Assembly (NCBI GenBank): GCA_946811185.2
Contig: OX328105.1
Coordinates: 34,537,394 to 34,601,393, forward strand
DNA from: Hippopus hippopus
Lineage: Eukaryota > Mollusca > Bivalvia > Cardiida > Cardiidae
Length of the DNA stretch: 64,000 nucleotides
Direction: 5' to 3'
In this document: in pieces, positions 10,213 through 21,854 of the stretch
Layout of the letters: the number at the start of each line of letters is the position of its first letter
Position numbering within the stretch: position 1 is the first letter of the stretch
The notes under the pieces: model-generated
The model's input: the letters and a program-made list of their open reading frames with translations, nothing else
The model's database searches: none
What the model was told of the DNA's origin: nothing
Program-made: the position numbers and the translations under genes

Positions 10213-10632
10213 TTAACTCTGTACCAAACGGCAAAATTATAGACTTGTCCATATTAACACATATCCTGTTAAATAATTGACATGAAACTTTCAAGCCGAT
10301 AGTTAAAACCTGAATGATGCTATTTCAAAAGTAATTTTTGGGGTAAGATATCTCCTTATCGGACATTGTAGATCCAAGAGCAGACTGCACGTTCTGTGCA
10401 GTCTGATCTTGATCTACACTGTCCGCAAAAGGTCATTGGGTCGCGTTTAGCAGCCTAAGAGTTAAAAACATTTGCAGACGTCAAATAAAAGGTTGCTCAA
10501 ATGACGGGATTGTCCTCAAAAGGGTACAAAACACTGTGGGAAGGGTTACCAGTATTTTCTCCCTTTTCCACAATGTTTTCAAGAGTCTTCTTCTTCGGGG
10601 TAGTAAAACTCGGTATCGTTTGGTATAGGGCT
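10213..10632 (+). mobile_element. TTAA-MITE-1 copy interrupted by TTAA-MITE-2
   Basis: The A end (10213-10253) and the rest (10466-10632) are separated by a TTAA-MITE-2 insertion. The joined flanks restore the usual order GACTTGTCC then CATTTGCAGACG. Half of the core palindrome is deleted. Confidence 0.8.
10258..10461 (-). mobile_element. TTAA-MITE-2 copy nested in TTAA-MITE-1
   Basis: TTAA at 10254-10257 and 10462-10465. Inner inverted repeat AGACTGCACGTTCTGTGCAG, then TACACTGTCCGCAAAAGG, then GCAGCCTAAGAG at the right end. The host element is known, so the TTAA duplication is directly visible. Confidence 0.85.
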
Positions 10633-11120
10633 TATTCTTTCATCTGTGTTCCATGGTTGACTCCTTGACACGACGTATTCTACTCTCCCAGTTAAATCTT
10701 TATTTTTTAAGGATTTTTTATGAAGACGACAGTTTGCTGGATAAAAAAATATATGACATTTTTATAGCCGACAGTTCTGTGGGAAGATTATTAGCATTTC
10801 AAATCAAGGATAAATTGTCTTGTCGCAATCGGCCCGTTTTCTCCCAAAGTACCTCCCTTCTCTGAAATGTTTGATCCATTACTGCCTCGGCAATCTTTTA
10901 GATCTTGCTTCAGCGCTAATATTAACGATTTACGCTAGACATATAGCAAAACTTTGCACGAGAGGGACATATCGTTTTACAACAGTATAGAAAACATTGT
11001 TTGAAAAGAGGCAGTTGCTTTTTACAAGGAAATAACTCATTTTCCTGCGATATTTTTTTTTACTTCTGTCTTAAAATGAAACCTAAAAACTAACATATAT
11101 ACATATATTGGATCACAACT
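10633..11120. other. Unassigned sequence
   Basis: A 70-codon ORF at 10653-10865 has no recognisable feature. Nothing else seen. Confidence 0.5.
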
Positions 11121-11284
11121 GGGTACGTATTCACTAACCACTCTCAAGATCATTCTTTGTCTTACTACAGATTCAGAAAGTGACACAACCTCTGACTGGT
11201 TTAGCCAATCAGAAGTTGTGTTACTTTCAGATTTAGACAATTCTTGAGAATAAGACCCAGAATGATGTTGGTGTATACGGACAA
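11121..11284. mobile_element. FB-MITE copy
   Basis: GTACGTATTCACTAACCACT pairs with GATGTTGGTGTATACGGAC. The centre folds through TTTCAGAAAGTGACACAAC-type sequence and AGCCAATCAGAAGTTGTG. Confidence 0.78.
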
Positions 11285-11554
11285 TGGTCCCCGTTGTAAA
11301 TATACATATTCCAATGGTTTAGCTGTATGAAGGGAGGTAACCAATCTACACCTGAATTTGAATCTACACTCGTCTCGAGCATTTTCTTTTTTATGCAACG
11401 GCGCTTTCAAAAGCGGGCGAATGGTAGGAACAAAACAAAAATGTCGTCTGTCTAAGATAGTGATTTCGAAGAGGAGGATGATTGATGAAATTAAACCACC
11501 AGGATCAGGTTTAACTCTTTCAGCTTTTTGCGTCCGAAACAAAAACGAGGGCTT

Positions 11555-11655
11555 ATAACTGCGGACGGCAAAGATCAAGATAAGACTGTGCAGAACATGC
11601 CGTCTGATCTTGAATCTATACCATCGACTTGGTTTTTTGTTAAGCCTATAAGATT
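11555..11655 (+). repeat. TTAA-MITE-2-like fragment
   Basis: GATCAAGATAAGACTGTGCAG facing GCCGTCTGATCTTGAATC; ends lost. Confidence 0.5.
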
Positions 11656-11721
11656 AAAAATTTTCGATTGTTTTTTTTTTCAATCGTCGTAAGAGGTCGA
11701 AAACATCGGCGCTGATAAAGT

Positions 11722-11935
11722 TTAACCTTTACCAGTCTCGAGTTTTAAATAACGGTCTCTAAGAGGAAGGCTTCTGAAATATTGTGGGAAAAGGAGAAAC
11801 GCTGGTGATCACCATTTTATCCTTTTTCACCAGTGTTTTCTAACCTCTAAAAGACAAGTCTCGTCATTCAATTTGTCGTCTGCAAATGCTTTCAATTTGG
11901 GCAAGGGTAAATTCTTGTCATCTGATGCAGGTAAC
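11722..11935 (-). mobile_element. TTAA-MITE-1 copy
   Basis: Left TTAA at 11722-11725. The core is mutated (GAGAAACGCTGGTGATCACC). The right TTAA has decayed to GTAA. Confidence 0.75.
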
Positions 11936-13194
11936 CTTTAGCTATGGCAGCATTTCAATATGAACAGGCAATAAATACAACACATAATCACTCTCTGTTT
12001 GCCAAATGTCGCTGTTTTCATTAAGTTTTCATTTTGTGTTTTTTCATATTACTTTCTTTTTTTTTTCATTCAAAGTTTATGCAACATGACATTGTATCAT
12101 TGATACAAGTGCAAAATAACAGCCAGCTCTGTATTCTTTCTTTCAGATTTTAGAGTGAAAGATCTAAAGTGTAACCTTTAGAACGCTAATAAGACCCTAA
12201 GCTGCTTTTGAAGACAGTTTATACCAATATCAGACAGCATAAACAGTGTAACCTGATCTTCGATCTACACTATCCGATGATATACGGAATGCTGTGGCAA
12301 AAACAGTTTGAAATTACTTCATTCATGCCTTTATCTTGACTAACGATATCTATGATCTGTACTAAGCTGTGTAAAGGATATTGATGTTAACGATTGCTGA
12401 ACTCTAAGTATTAAACGGTTACTGCATTCAAATTGACTCGATTCATTGGATGAGTCACAATTGGAACAGTTGGAACCGCATAGCACACTTGATCCAATCA
12501 AGCATTCACAGATCAACAGGTCATAAAAAGAAACGATGATTTATATTTTTACATGGTTTCCAGCCCTTTTCTAAAGACTTGTAATAAAATTCTATCGATT
12601 TTCGAGTGAGTTACTTTAACAGGAGTGAAAATGAATGGCTAACTCTGGTTAAAAGTAATGAGTTATGCAGACTGAACATGAAATATATTAACAGGGAGCA
12701 TTGTTCGCGATAAATCACGCAACAGTAGCCATGTTGATTTCTGGTTTTTGCCAATCTTAATTTACACGAATGTATTTTGTTCAGCTATTGATTTGCTTCG
12801 CGAGTTCAATAGGAATATTAGTGTTTATGTAAATTTAGTTAATTAAAACTTTTGACAGAAAATATTTGCCAGGCACGCATCATTATTAAGACAACTTTTA
12901 GGACTCTTATTTCACACATTTTTGTAACATTACATCTAGTAAAATATTTGTCAGGTTTCACTTGCTGGAGACAATCTCGATATCTATCGAAAATTATGGC
13001 TCTTGCTCAAGTACCATTTTAGTAAAGGTTTTCAGCGTTAGAACATTTGTACAAAGCGAAGGTTGGCTAGATCTATTTGAACGCAACCAAAAGACATATG
13101 GACCCTTCACTGAACTACGAGCGTTCGCTGGTTAGGCTACTCACATCATGGTACCAGGTAGCCATTTAAAATCCAACGTCATTTACATACAAAT
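11936..13194. other. Unassigned sequence with one decayed repeat
   Basis: A TTAA-MITE-2-like trace lies at about 12170-12300 (TATCAGACAGC, CTGATCTTCGATCTACACTA). The rest shows no gene or repeat. Confidence 0.5.
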
Positions 13195-13457
13195 GAGCCA
13201 GGCTGTATGAAAAAGGGGCTTAATGCATCTGCAAAAAGTATTGGCCAGGTCAGCCTGCACGGACTGCGCAGGCTGACCGGGGCTAAAACTTTTTGCTTTC
13301 GGTCAAATTTCTACATGTCCAAGGACCATTCTACCTCAAAATTCAATCATTTGTTGGAGAAAATGGATCTAATGATCTACATATATGTGATGGCTTGCTT
13401 GGTATAATCGCGGCATCACAGAGATGCATTAAGCCCCGTTTTGCCAGAACATGGCTC
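13195..13457 (+). mobile_element. GAGCC-MITE copy
   Basis: Ends GAGCCAGGCTGTATG and AGAACATGGCTC. Flanks AAAT and AAAC. The hairpin CAGGTCAGCCTGCACGGACT sits near the left end. Confidence 0.82.
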
Positions 13458-13492
13458 AAACAAATTTACCATGGTACATTAGGCTGACCACA

Positions 13493-13712
13493 GTAACTCT
13501 ATATCAGACGACAAAATTTTAGCTTTTTCCAAACTGAAAGCATTTGTAGATGATGGGTGTTACTCAAAACACAAAATTTTTCTTCCAAAGGATAGAAAAC
13601 ATAGGAGGAAAAGGAGAAAATGCTGGTTCCAGCATTTTCTCCTTTTCCAACAATGTTTTCAAAAGTCTTTTTTATTAGGGTCTTTAAAATACGGGATTAT
13701 ATGGTAAAGGGC
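13493..13712 (+). mobile_element. TTAA-MITE-1 copy
   Basis: The A end is mutated (GTAACTCTATATCAGACGAC). The palindrome GAGAAAATGCTGG/TTCCAGCATTTTCTC has a slightly shorter loop. The B end is GGTAAAGGGCTC. Confidence 0.85.
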
Positions 13713-14587
13713 TCATGAGGCTTATCATTTACTTACTTTCGGGTAGCTTTATTTACTTTTCCTGACCTAATTTACAAAACAAATTCCCTACCATAGCGAC
13801 CACCTTCTTGCTGAAGACCCTAAGCACTGGCCATTGACGCCATAGTCCTAGGCAAACTTTGCAACGACACTACGTAGATGACAGAAAGGCAATGCTAATA
13901 CCGCCATAATGGCACATTGACATATAGAGTTTTCAAGAAAATCTTAATGTTGTGGCATCAGGATTTATCACAAAACTGTTTGAAATTTGTTAAAGAAACC
14001 TTTCGATTACTTAAAGTAGTTAAAACCAAAGTTGAGTATGCATTTATGGCACTAAAAATGGACGGATGATCCAAATGAATGATCAAACGACAAAACGACG
14101 CTCTTCTTACCATTGTCCAAAACGTTGCGTTCTTTCCCTAATTTTGTTTTATTATGACCTCAGAATTCCTGAAATAGCGAAGGGTTAGTATACGGGTCGA
14201 GATAGCCATCTGAGGTTTTTGAATAATGATGAAATAATTTATCCGTCATCTCATTTGCATAATCACGTGATTTCTAATTTCGACGACCAGACTCCCCATT
14301 AATTAAAAGCGTGCCTCTCGTCTCTTTGATCAATAAAAAGATGGTTTAGAAACTCGTTTGTTGTTCGATTTTAATGAGAAAATGACAAGAGGGGAAATCT
14401 AAGCATTTCAAAAATCTGCGATTTTTTTTGTTCTTCAAAACTCAAATTCGGGAGGAATGAAATTTGGCCTGAACAGAAAATCCATGCATATCGTTCAAGA
14501 GCCCACTTTGGTAGTTAGAATAGTAAAGAACGGTTATGACAAACCGTTGCTAAGCAGGTATTCATGGCAGCCGACAAATCAAAAGTG
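13713..14587. other. Unassigned sequence
   Basis: No gene, RNA or repeat recognised in about 0.9 kb. Confidence 0.5.
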
Positions 14588-14764
14588 GGTCATATGATGT
14601 AAATTGTCTTTGAAAGGGGTGGTAACCAGCATTTTCTCCTCTTTCCACAATGTTTACTATTCTTGCTATGACAAATCCTGTCATTTCAGCCATACATAAA
14701 GCGTCATCTGCAAATGCTTTCATTTTGGTCAGTCTAGAATGTTTGGCGTTTGGTTCAGAGTTTA
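14588..14764. mobile_element. TTAA-MITE-1 rearranged copy, A arm on both sides
   Basis: Left of the half-core is ATTGTCTTTGAAAGGGG, an inner A-arm sequence; right of it is an A arm in the opposite direction (GCGTCATCTGCAAATGC, ending GAGTTTAT). The B arm is absent. A smaller version of the arrangement at 55953. Confidence 0.6.
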
Positions 14765-14893
14765 TCCTTTTTCACAAATGGCAACCGTTTGATATCTCCC
14801 AAGGCCGGAACAACAGAAGATTTGGCTAGGGAAAAATCATTTCTTTGTCCGTCAAAATGAATCGTTTAGGTTTCTTTATATCTAAAGTAAAAT

Positions 14894-15411
14894 GAGGAGC
14901 GCTCTGGCAAAAGGGAGTATAACGCATAAGTCATGACATAATTATGCATCCATAAACTTCATTTGGTCTAACAAGCTGTTTAATCTGGAGGTAGAATGCT
15001 CCTTTGACACGCAGAAAATTTAACTACAGCAAAAAGTTTCGATCCAGGCCAGCCTGCGCGGACCTGCACGGCCGACCTGGGTCGTTTTTTTTTTTAATTT
15101 GAGCCATGCTCTGGCAAAAGGGGGCTTATTGCATCTCCGTGATACATGATACCGAGCAAGTCATCACATAATTATGGATCCATTATAGCCACTTTTTTAT
15201 ATAATCGACTGAATCATTAGGTAGACTGGTCCTTGGACATACAAAAAAATCCCAATAGCGAAAAGTTTCGGCTCAGGTCAGCCTGCGCGGACTGCGCAGG
15301 CTGACCTGGGTCGATACTTTTCGCAGATACATTAAGCCCCCTTTTCACAGAGCACGGCTCATTTATTTTTTTGGCAGATGCATTAAATCCCGTTTTCATA
15401 AAGCATGGCTC
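14894..15411 (-). mobile_element. GAGCC-MITE copy split by a second GAGCC-MITE
   Basis: Outer element with AAAT on both flanks (14890-14893 and 15412-15415). Its hairpin (CAGGCCAGCCTGCGCGGACC) has decayed. Interrupted at 15100 by the copy at 15101-15360. Confidence 0.85.
15101..15360 (-). mobile_element. GAGCC-MITE copy nested in another
   Basis: Clean 260-bp copy with ATTT on both flanks (15097-15100 and 15361-15364). The terminal repeats are about 35 bp (GAGCCATGCTCTGGCAAAAG). The hairpin at about 15274-15309 is perfect apart from its short loop. Confidence 0.9.
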
Positions 15412-15464
15412 AAATGAAAAGTCTTTCTGAATAGAGGTATCTACAAAAAGAGAAGGAAGGTAAA

Positions 15465-15687
15465 CCCTTTACCACATGACAGAACGGTAGACTGGTCTAA
15501 TTTGAAAGCATTTGCAAAAGACGAATCAAATGCCTATCAAAAATTGAAATTAGTTTTGGGAAGGGTAGAAAACATTATGGGAAAAGGAGAAAATGCTGGT
15601 TACCAGCATTTTCTTCTTTTCCCATAATGTTTTCAAAAGCTTTCGCTCAGTGTCGTTAAAAGTCGCGATTACGTGCTAAAGAGTTAA
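15465..15687 (+). mobile_element. TTAA-MITE-1 copy abutting TTAA-MITE-2
   Basis: Intact palindrome inside ATTATGGGAAAAGGAG. The right end finishes at TTAA 15684-15687, which also serves as the left flank of the next element. Confidence 0.83.
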
Positions 15688-15881
15688 CCTATACCCTAAT
15701 AAATAACTAACATAAAACTTTCAAGCCGATAGTAATAACCCAAATTTTTCTATTTCAGTGGTATTTTGGGAGAAAAAAATATACCCTTTTCGGACAATGT
15801 AGATCCAAGATCAGACTGCACGTTCTTGATCTACGCTGTCCGCAAAAGGTCAGTGAGTCGCGCTTAGCAGCCTAAATCTCC
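15688..15881 (-). mobile_element. TTAA-MITE-2 copy
   Basis: Starts directly after the shared TTAA. Carries CTTTCAAGCCGATAGT, CAAGATCAGACTGCACG and GTCGCGCTTAGCAGCCTAA. The right end has decayed. Confidence 0.75.
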
Positions 15882-16060
15882 TTACACAACAACAGTTGTG
15901 CTCTGTGTAGATCAAAATCAGACGGTTAAAAACGATATTTGGTCTACACTGTCCACTTTGCTGAGATCTTCTGGAGAAGAATAACCTTGAAATTGCAATC
16001 ATTTGGGTCTTATTTCTAGACTGAAACTGTCTGTCTGGATAATTCGGCGTTCTACGGGTT
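15882..16060 (+). repeat. TTAA-MITE-2-related fragment, long subfamily
   Basis: GATCAAAATCAGACGG, GTCTACACTGTCC and then GGTCTTATTTCTAGACTG, matching 4733-4880. Confidence 0.5.
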
Positions 16061-16062
16061 GT

Positions 16063-16259
16063 CTCTTTACCAAATAGTCCCGAGTCTGAACGACCCTAAC
16101 GTAGAGGCCATTTGAAAACGTTGTGGGAAAAGCATGAAATGCTGGTAATCAGTATTTTGTTTACCGCATCAAAGAACTTCATTTTTTGTCCTACTTTCAG
16201 ATTTGTCGTCTGCTTTCAATTTGGAAGAGTCTAAAATTTGTCGTTTGGCAAAAAGTTAA
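16063..16259 (-). mobile_element. TTAA-MITE-1 copy, partly deleted core
   Basis: B arm (GAACGACCCTAACG), short core (GAAATGCTGGTAATCAG), A arm ending at TTAA 16256-16259. Confidence 0.72.
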
Positions 16260-16486
16260 AAGAGTCCAATGACTCATGTTGGTCGTTTTTACAGCTTTTT
16301 ATTTTTCATTTCAGCCATGTTTGTTTTTCTGCACAGTGCAAACATGGTCCAAATAGACAGTCTCGAATTTCATCCCAAGATTTGATATTAACGTGGGTCA
16401 TGACCCCTAGCATTCGTCGACAGTAAAAGGAAAAAATCAGGAATTGTAAGAAGCCCTTTATCGGAAGTTATCACTGCTGTCTTTTT

Positions 16487-16633
16487 TCAGCGTAGCAGAT
16501 TGTGTTGGCTTCTAACGTAATTCTTGGCACTGTTATATTCGAATGAATAAATAGTAGCCTGCGACTGGTCAAAAATGTGGAAAAGTTTATTCGGCGGACT
16601 CTAGTAGGCCAATTTGAGAGGAACATTTATGAC
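16487..16633 (+). repeat. Dispersed repeat D1, copy 1
   Basis: Aligns by eye with 43139-43293 through CTTGGCA, GAATGAATAAA, AAAAATGTGGA and GTTTATTC.G. Unclassified. Confidence 0.6.
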
Positions 16634-16765
16634 ACCTTACAAAAGTCGAAAAAAAAAGGTATTTGGTTGGGAATGTTATTTATCTTCATATTGAACCACG
16701 AAAGAGTTTCAATATTTCATTTTCCAGTACCGCTTGGGTCGTTTATCTTTTTGAAAAATATATTT

Positions 16766-17025
16766 GAGCCATGCCCTGTGAAAAGAGGACTTAGCGCATC
16801 TGCAAAATTATCGACCAAGGTCAGCCTGCGCGGTCCGCGCAGGCTGACCTGGGCCGAAACATTTTGCTATTTGTCAGTTTTCTGCATGTCCAAGGACCAA
16901 TTTATCTCATGATTCAGTCGATTGTTAGACAAAATAGATTTTATGGATCCATGATCATGTGATGACTTGTTTGGTATCGTGGATCGAGGAGAGTCATTAA
17001 GCCCCCTTTTGGCAGTGCACGGCTC
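16766..17025 (+). mobile_element. GAGCC-MITE copy
   Basis: 260 bp with ATTT on both sides. Hairpin AGGTCAGCCTGCGCGGTCCG. Confidence 0.88.
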
Positions 17026-17084
17026 ATTTCTTGTTTCTACACCTTTACTTGTTTTCATCCATTTTTTTAACCAATTTTATCTTT

Positions 17085-17283
17085 TTTTTTATGAAACTAT
17101 AATCATTCTTGTATTTTCGCGCCAAACGTTGCCCCTGACGGTTGAAAGGTTGTACAGATTACGACGGATAGAAAATGCATTTATTCTCTGGAGGGTATCC
17201 CTAGACATTGCAACCACAGTTTCCTTTTATCTCATACACCTTATATCGATTTTTTTTATCTACGTTTACACAGCTAACTAGAT
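17085..17283 (+). repeat. Dispersed repeat D2, copy 1
   Basis: Matches the reverse complement of 55355-55580, best at TTGCCCCTGACGGTTGAAAG, GAAAATG.ATTT and CTACGTTTACACAGCT. Unclassified. Confidence 0.65.
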
Positions 17284-17312
17284 TCTACACACTGTAAGGT
17301 TTTTAAGGTCTT

Positions 17313-17518
17313 CGGCCCCTAACTCTCATATTAAAAGACGGAAGCTGCCAAGATTGGCCGAATAGCTTTTGCGAAAACGTCGATGTTACACGATATTTAC
17401 CGATGAGTTAGTGAGTCTACGGCCCCTAACTCTCATATTAAAAGACGGAAGCTGCCGAGATTGGCCAAATAGCCTTTACGAAAACGTCGATGCTACACGA
17501 TATTTACCGATGAGTTAT
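17313..17518 (+). repeat. 107-bp tandem duplication
   Basis: Units begin CGGCCCCTAACTCTCATATT at 17313 and 17420 and differ at only a few positions. Confidence 0.92.
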
Positions 17519-17666
17519 GGGTCGTAATCCTTAACAGAGTTTGTTTACTCTCTTGCTTTAAAGATGTATCTTTAAGAAACATAGTTTACTGTATATAAAT
17601 TTACCGTTATGCAAAATTTCTTCTTTAGTTAACTCGTCACATCCTTCAAACAAATTTTAACATAAT

Positions 17667-17893
17667 TTAACTCTTTACCAAACGACAACAATTTGAGTTT
17701 GTCCGAACTGAAAACATTTCCAAACGATAAAATAAACTTGACTCAAATAATTAAATTAATTTTTGGAAGGGTAGGAAACATTGTGGGAAAAAGAGAAAAT
17801 GCTGGTTACTAGCAATTTCTTCTTTCCTGCCAAGTTTTCAAAAGTCTCTTTTTGGGTTGTTTAAAACTCGGTTTTGTGTGGCAAAGGGGTAAG
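17667..17893 (+). mobile_element. TTAA-MITE-1 copy
   Basis: Left TTAA 17667-17670. The core's second half is mutated (ACTAGCAATTTCTTC). The right end GGCAAAGGGGTAAG has lost TTAA. Confidence 0.83.
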
Positions 17894-18088
17894 GATTAAT
17901 ATATGCAATAACTGGCTCTTGTGCAAGGGACGCGTTCACTTCTATATCCCAATGAGACATGCTGTGTTTGGTCAAAGTTCAAGTGTTCGTTTCCGATTGA
18001 TAACAGCCTTTTGATGATCCAGAATCCACAGTAAACACGGAACTAATCTTGACCGTTACAGGAGAGGGGTCAATGCTCCAGAACAAGT
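17894..18088. other. Unassigned spacer
   Basis: No feature seen. Confidence 0.5.
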
Positions 18089-18343
18089 GAGAGCGATCTG
18101 GGAAAAGCGGGCTTAATACATCTCCGTGTGGCATTATACCAAGCAAGTCTTCACGTAATTATGGTCCTATAAAATCCATCTAACTACAGGCTTAATCATG
18201 AGGCAGAAGATTTCTTGCACATACAGAAAATTTACCAAAAGCAAAAAGTTTCGATCCATGCCAGCCTGCGCGAACTGCGCAAGCTGACATGGGTCGATAC
18301 TTTTTGAAGATGCATTAAGCCCTTTTTTCTCGAAGCATGCTTC
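18089..18343 (-). mobile_element. GAGCC-MITE copy
   Basis: Terminal repeats mutated (GAGAGCGATCTGGG / GAAGCATGCTTC). Flanks AAGT and AAAT. Hairpin near the right end. Confidence 0.78.
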
Positions 18344-18599
18344 AAATATATGTCACTCTTATTCTTCTGCCAGGAATGTTATTCTACTAGAAAAGCAACT
18401 ATGGTACATGCATATTATGATAAATTCAAAACCATGGCAAAATCATTATTTTTAAGTTAACAATTAGAAAAGAAGGTGGAAGAAGAAACCCTAAACTAGA
18501 TGTATAAATGTATTCTAAACTTTCATTATGTTATTTACCGACACTCGCCTGAAGTAACATTGTACTATGAAATTTCTTTATCGCAAGTAAAACATGTTT

Positions 18600-18706
18600 G
18601 ATCTCTTTCCCAAAAACGATAAACTTTAGATATGTCCCAAATTAGAACATCTGGAGATGAAAAATTCGAATTCAGGATTCAATAGGCTGGGTCTCGGTGT
18701 GTGTGT

Positions 18707-18737
<31 letters not shown>

Positions 18738-18835
18738 GTGTATAGTCTTGTAAGCATTGTGGGAAATTTCTCCATTTCAAGCAATGATTCCAAAAAACTT
18801 TGTCTGTTACGTTAAAAGGCAGGATCGTTTAATTC
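18600..18835 (+). mobile_element. TTAA-MITE-1 remnant carrying a (GT)n(G)n run
   Basis: The A arm and ACATCTGGAGATGA region are followed by a GT/G tract at 18698-18739, then a core remnant CATTGTGGGAAATTTCTCC and B-arm traces. Confidence 0.55.
18698..18739. repeat. (GT)n(G)n microsatellite
   Basis: About ten GT units running into about eighteen G. Confidence 0.95.
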
Positions 18836-21250
18836 AATTTAAAAAAAAAGTCATTTCCATATCACATGCATTACTCGTATTAGGACATTTGGTTCTAAAG
18901 GCCCACAGATTTGTTTCGCTCACCCACCAATGCATGTTACAAAAGGGCATACGGTAATGCAGTTTGTCCAAAAGAAAATATGAAGACAACCAATGTGTTG
19001 TCTTTTCGTGTCACATTTTTCACCTTCAAAACACTGGTTCAACTTACTTTCCACAAGGACATTTGGTACAAAAGACAACCATCCGCCTTTTGATCACCCA
19101 ACTATTGTTGTGACTGAGCAAACTGTGTGCAGTCTGTTTAAAAATGGGGACAAAGGGCATGCTCATTCGTCATATCGGGGCACATTGTTAAATTCAAACT
19201 AAAATTTGAAATTTCGATTCTTGTCGTTATTTCTCATTCAGAATAAGCACGTGACACATTTTTGAATTGTGGTTAACCAATGATTGACGGTCTTTTAATG
19301 TAACCCGGATGACAGAGGACAACATAGGGGCAAAAAGAAACTTATCATTCTCAGGCACGTCGTTCATGTCTCTAGAATAGAGAAATCATCCTTTGTGATA
19401 CTTTTAGCTTTCATATTTCCAAATATTGTAACCTTCTGCTGTCTGACCCGGTCTGGAAGGTTTGAGGGTGTTGGGTCTTTGGTCCGGAATTGGGAAAAGG
19501 GGGAAATTGATGGAACGAAGATGTCAGAATTGATTTCTTACACTGTATTTCATCTAATGCTCACGAGCTATACATCTACATTTTTACAATCTGAAAATAA
19601 AATAATACAAAAGACCTTAGTACAGTCCTTCTACACAGTATTTCAATAAAACAAGTCAAACAATCGATAAAACAACATTTACAAGATCTAGTGCAGCTTA
19701 CCAATTTTAGGAACTGACTGTACACGTTCTAATCTACACAAAGGCCAATCTCTCCGTGCGCAGTGTTACCTGTAAAACAATGCGAATGAATTAAAAACAT
19801 GCAAACAAAATGTTAGGTTCGGGAAGTGACGGGCGGGTCAGCCAAAGCCGCGGAAACCGACTACATTTCACAAAACGGCGTCAAACTTCTTTAAATTAAA
19901 TGGACCTTCGCGAAAACGACATACAGACATTTTCAACACACTAAAAGGAATGTACGAGAGCTGCTACAAACCAAATCAAGATTTCCACCATAGAATAAAT
20001 AACTTTGCAACCCATGCGATGTGGACTTCTGTTCAAAACAAAATACAAGACAGACAAAGACAGTCACATGACACGAACCCGCGCAAAATGTAATACATGT
20101 ACTTAAAAAAAAAACAGAACGATAAAATCCGGTATATATAGTCCGGTTACAATATAATCGTGAAAAAAATGCATTAAAACCTTATTTTCTCAAATTTAGA
20201 TAAGGTATTTCAATTCATTGTTCTCAGGCGATAAATTATGTAACCCATCTGCCAAAAAAAAAAAAAACAGAACAAAGCTTTCTGCCTCTGCATAACCTCG
20301 TAATTAAAGAAAGACTCAAGGTAAAACAAGAATGCTATAATGATCCTCTATCGCTCCACTGTCTTTTAAATAAATATGCTATGCACTTAACTTGCACCAA
20401 CAGAGACATTAATAATAAGAGACTTAAGGTAGATGCTCTGGAGAGCTTAACTGTTTTTAGAGGGATTTACTATGTTTGATACGAATAGAAAAAAAAATAA
20501 AAACACTCTGAGAAATAGTAGTGGAATTTCTATATTTGTCAAAGATTCTCTGTTAATAGATCAGTTTGTGTCTCGATGAGATTCCGTACTAGGTGATGTT
20601 AGTGAATATAAGTAGGTCTAATCAATTATCGTTCATACCAAATATTAATAAACTCCAACAAAGTGGACTTTGACAGGAAGATATGACATGAACTCGCTGG
20701 TTTTAGCCAATGGGGTTAATAATACTAGAAAAGTTATCTACAAATGATAGGTGTTCTTGCCAAACGATCAAGAAAGGTCACCGAATTAGTTTTGAAGGCT
20801 GAGTCAAATACTCTTTGATGTCATTTATGTACTTAGCCTGGGTTCCAATCCAAACATTTTTTTCCTTTTATTTCCGACGTATTCGGACGTTACTTTGTTT
20901 AAAAAAAAAAAACTTCTCTAATGTAGTGATTAAGGAACCGATTAACAGTTTTGCAATAGATCTGTAGAAACGGTAAAAGGTGACCTTGATAAAGGGTGGT
21001 TAAAAGATAATTAAGGTCTGGACCCAGGCTGGGAAAACTTTAAGAGCCTTGCTTTTTAAACATAATGACGATAACAAAAATATTTTCTATGCCCATCATT
21101 ACCATTCTTCTTTTTTCGTTTCTCAGTGAAGATAAATCATTCTTAATATCTCAGTCAAATAATGGCGATTTTCAATGTTAATGAAAATGTTTCTATCGTC
21201 AAGGTACTACATCTTTGCTTAAGCCTTTTCCAGAGGACACAAATGTCTTG
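18836..21250. other. Longest repeat-poor stretch
   Basis: No gene seen. An imperfect direct repeat may exist (AGGACATTTGGTTC near 18881; GGACATTTGGTACA near 19057, each followed by a CACCCA motif). Several poly-A runs (20106, 20256, 20899). Short ORFs look random. Confidence 0.45.
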
Positions 21251-21254
21251 TCGA

Positions 21255-21439
21255 AATTTAGTCGTTGGTAGACAACAAACCAAATGTGGAACAAACGATG
21301 GTATTTAGCTTTCAAAGGGTAGAAAACATTGTGGGAATAGAAGAAAGTGCTGTTAATCAGCCTTTTCTTCTTTTCTCACGAAGAGGTTTCCCCCACCCCG
21401 GAGCTCGTTAAAACTCAAGATTGTGCGGTAAAGGATTAA
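21255..21439 (+). mobile_element. TTAA-MITE-1 copy, decayed
   Basis: Core mutated (GAAGAAAGTGCTGTTAATCAG). B arm ends GCGGTAAAGGATTAA (TTAA 21436-21439). Confidence 0.72.
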
Positions 21440-21584
21440 CAGTTGGAAGTGGGTACTATAGCTAACTTTGTATGATGAAAGTTTGTTTTATAGGAAAATA
21501 TACTATATACGTTTGTGATATTGACATGTTCGACATTTTAAAGCTTAATGACACCAGAGACAATTTGGTTACATTCGCCGACTG

Positions 21585-21650
21585 TGTTGATCAAAATGAG
21601 ATTGCACAGAACATGTATTCTGATCCTAGATTTAAAACTTGTAATATGTT
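21585..21650. repeat. TTAA-MITE-2-like trace
   Basis: TTGATCAAAATGAGATTGCAC and TCTGATCCTAGATTTA resemble the inner inverted repeat. Confidence 0.4.
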
Positions 21651-21854
21651 GTAGAGATATTCTGAAATGTGGCTCGTATAATTGTCATTTGTAAATGCTT
21701 TCAAAGACTTGGCCGCTGCAGAACTAGAAGCGCCTGTCACGAATGAAACAGAAAGATATGTTTCAATATTTTCAGTGAAATGCATGCATTGCCTTTCATC
21801 TGTCACATTACAGCAACCATTTATGACTTTCAAAAGAACGAAAATTGTAAGTGA

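Noticed and set aside
17085..17283. Protein conservation between the D2 copies (LPLTVERL..LRR.EN)
   Set aside because: The similarity is present at DNA level and an indel shifts the frame right after it, so it is a shared non-coding repeat rather than a conserved exon.
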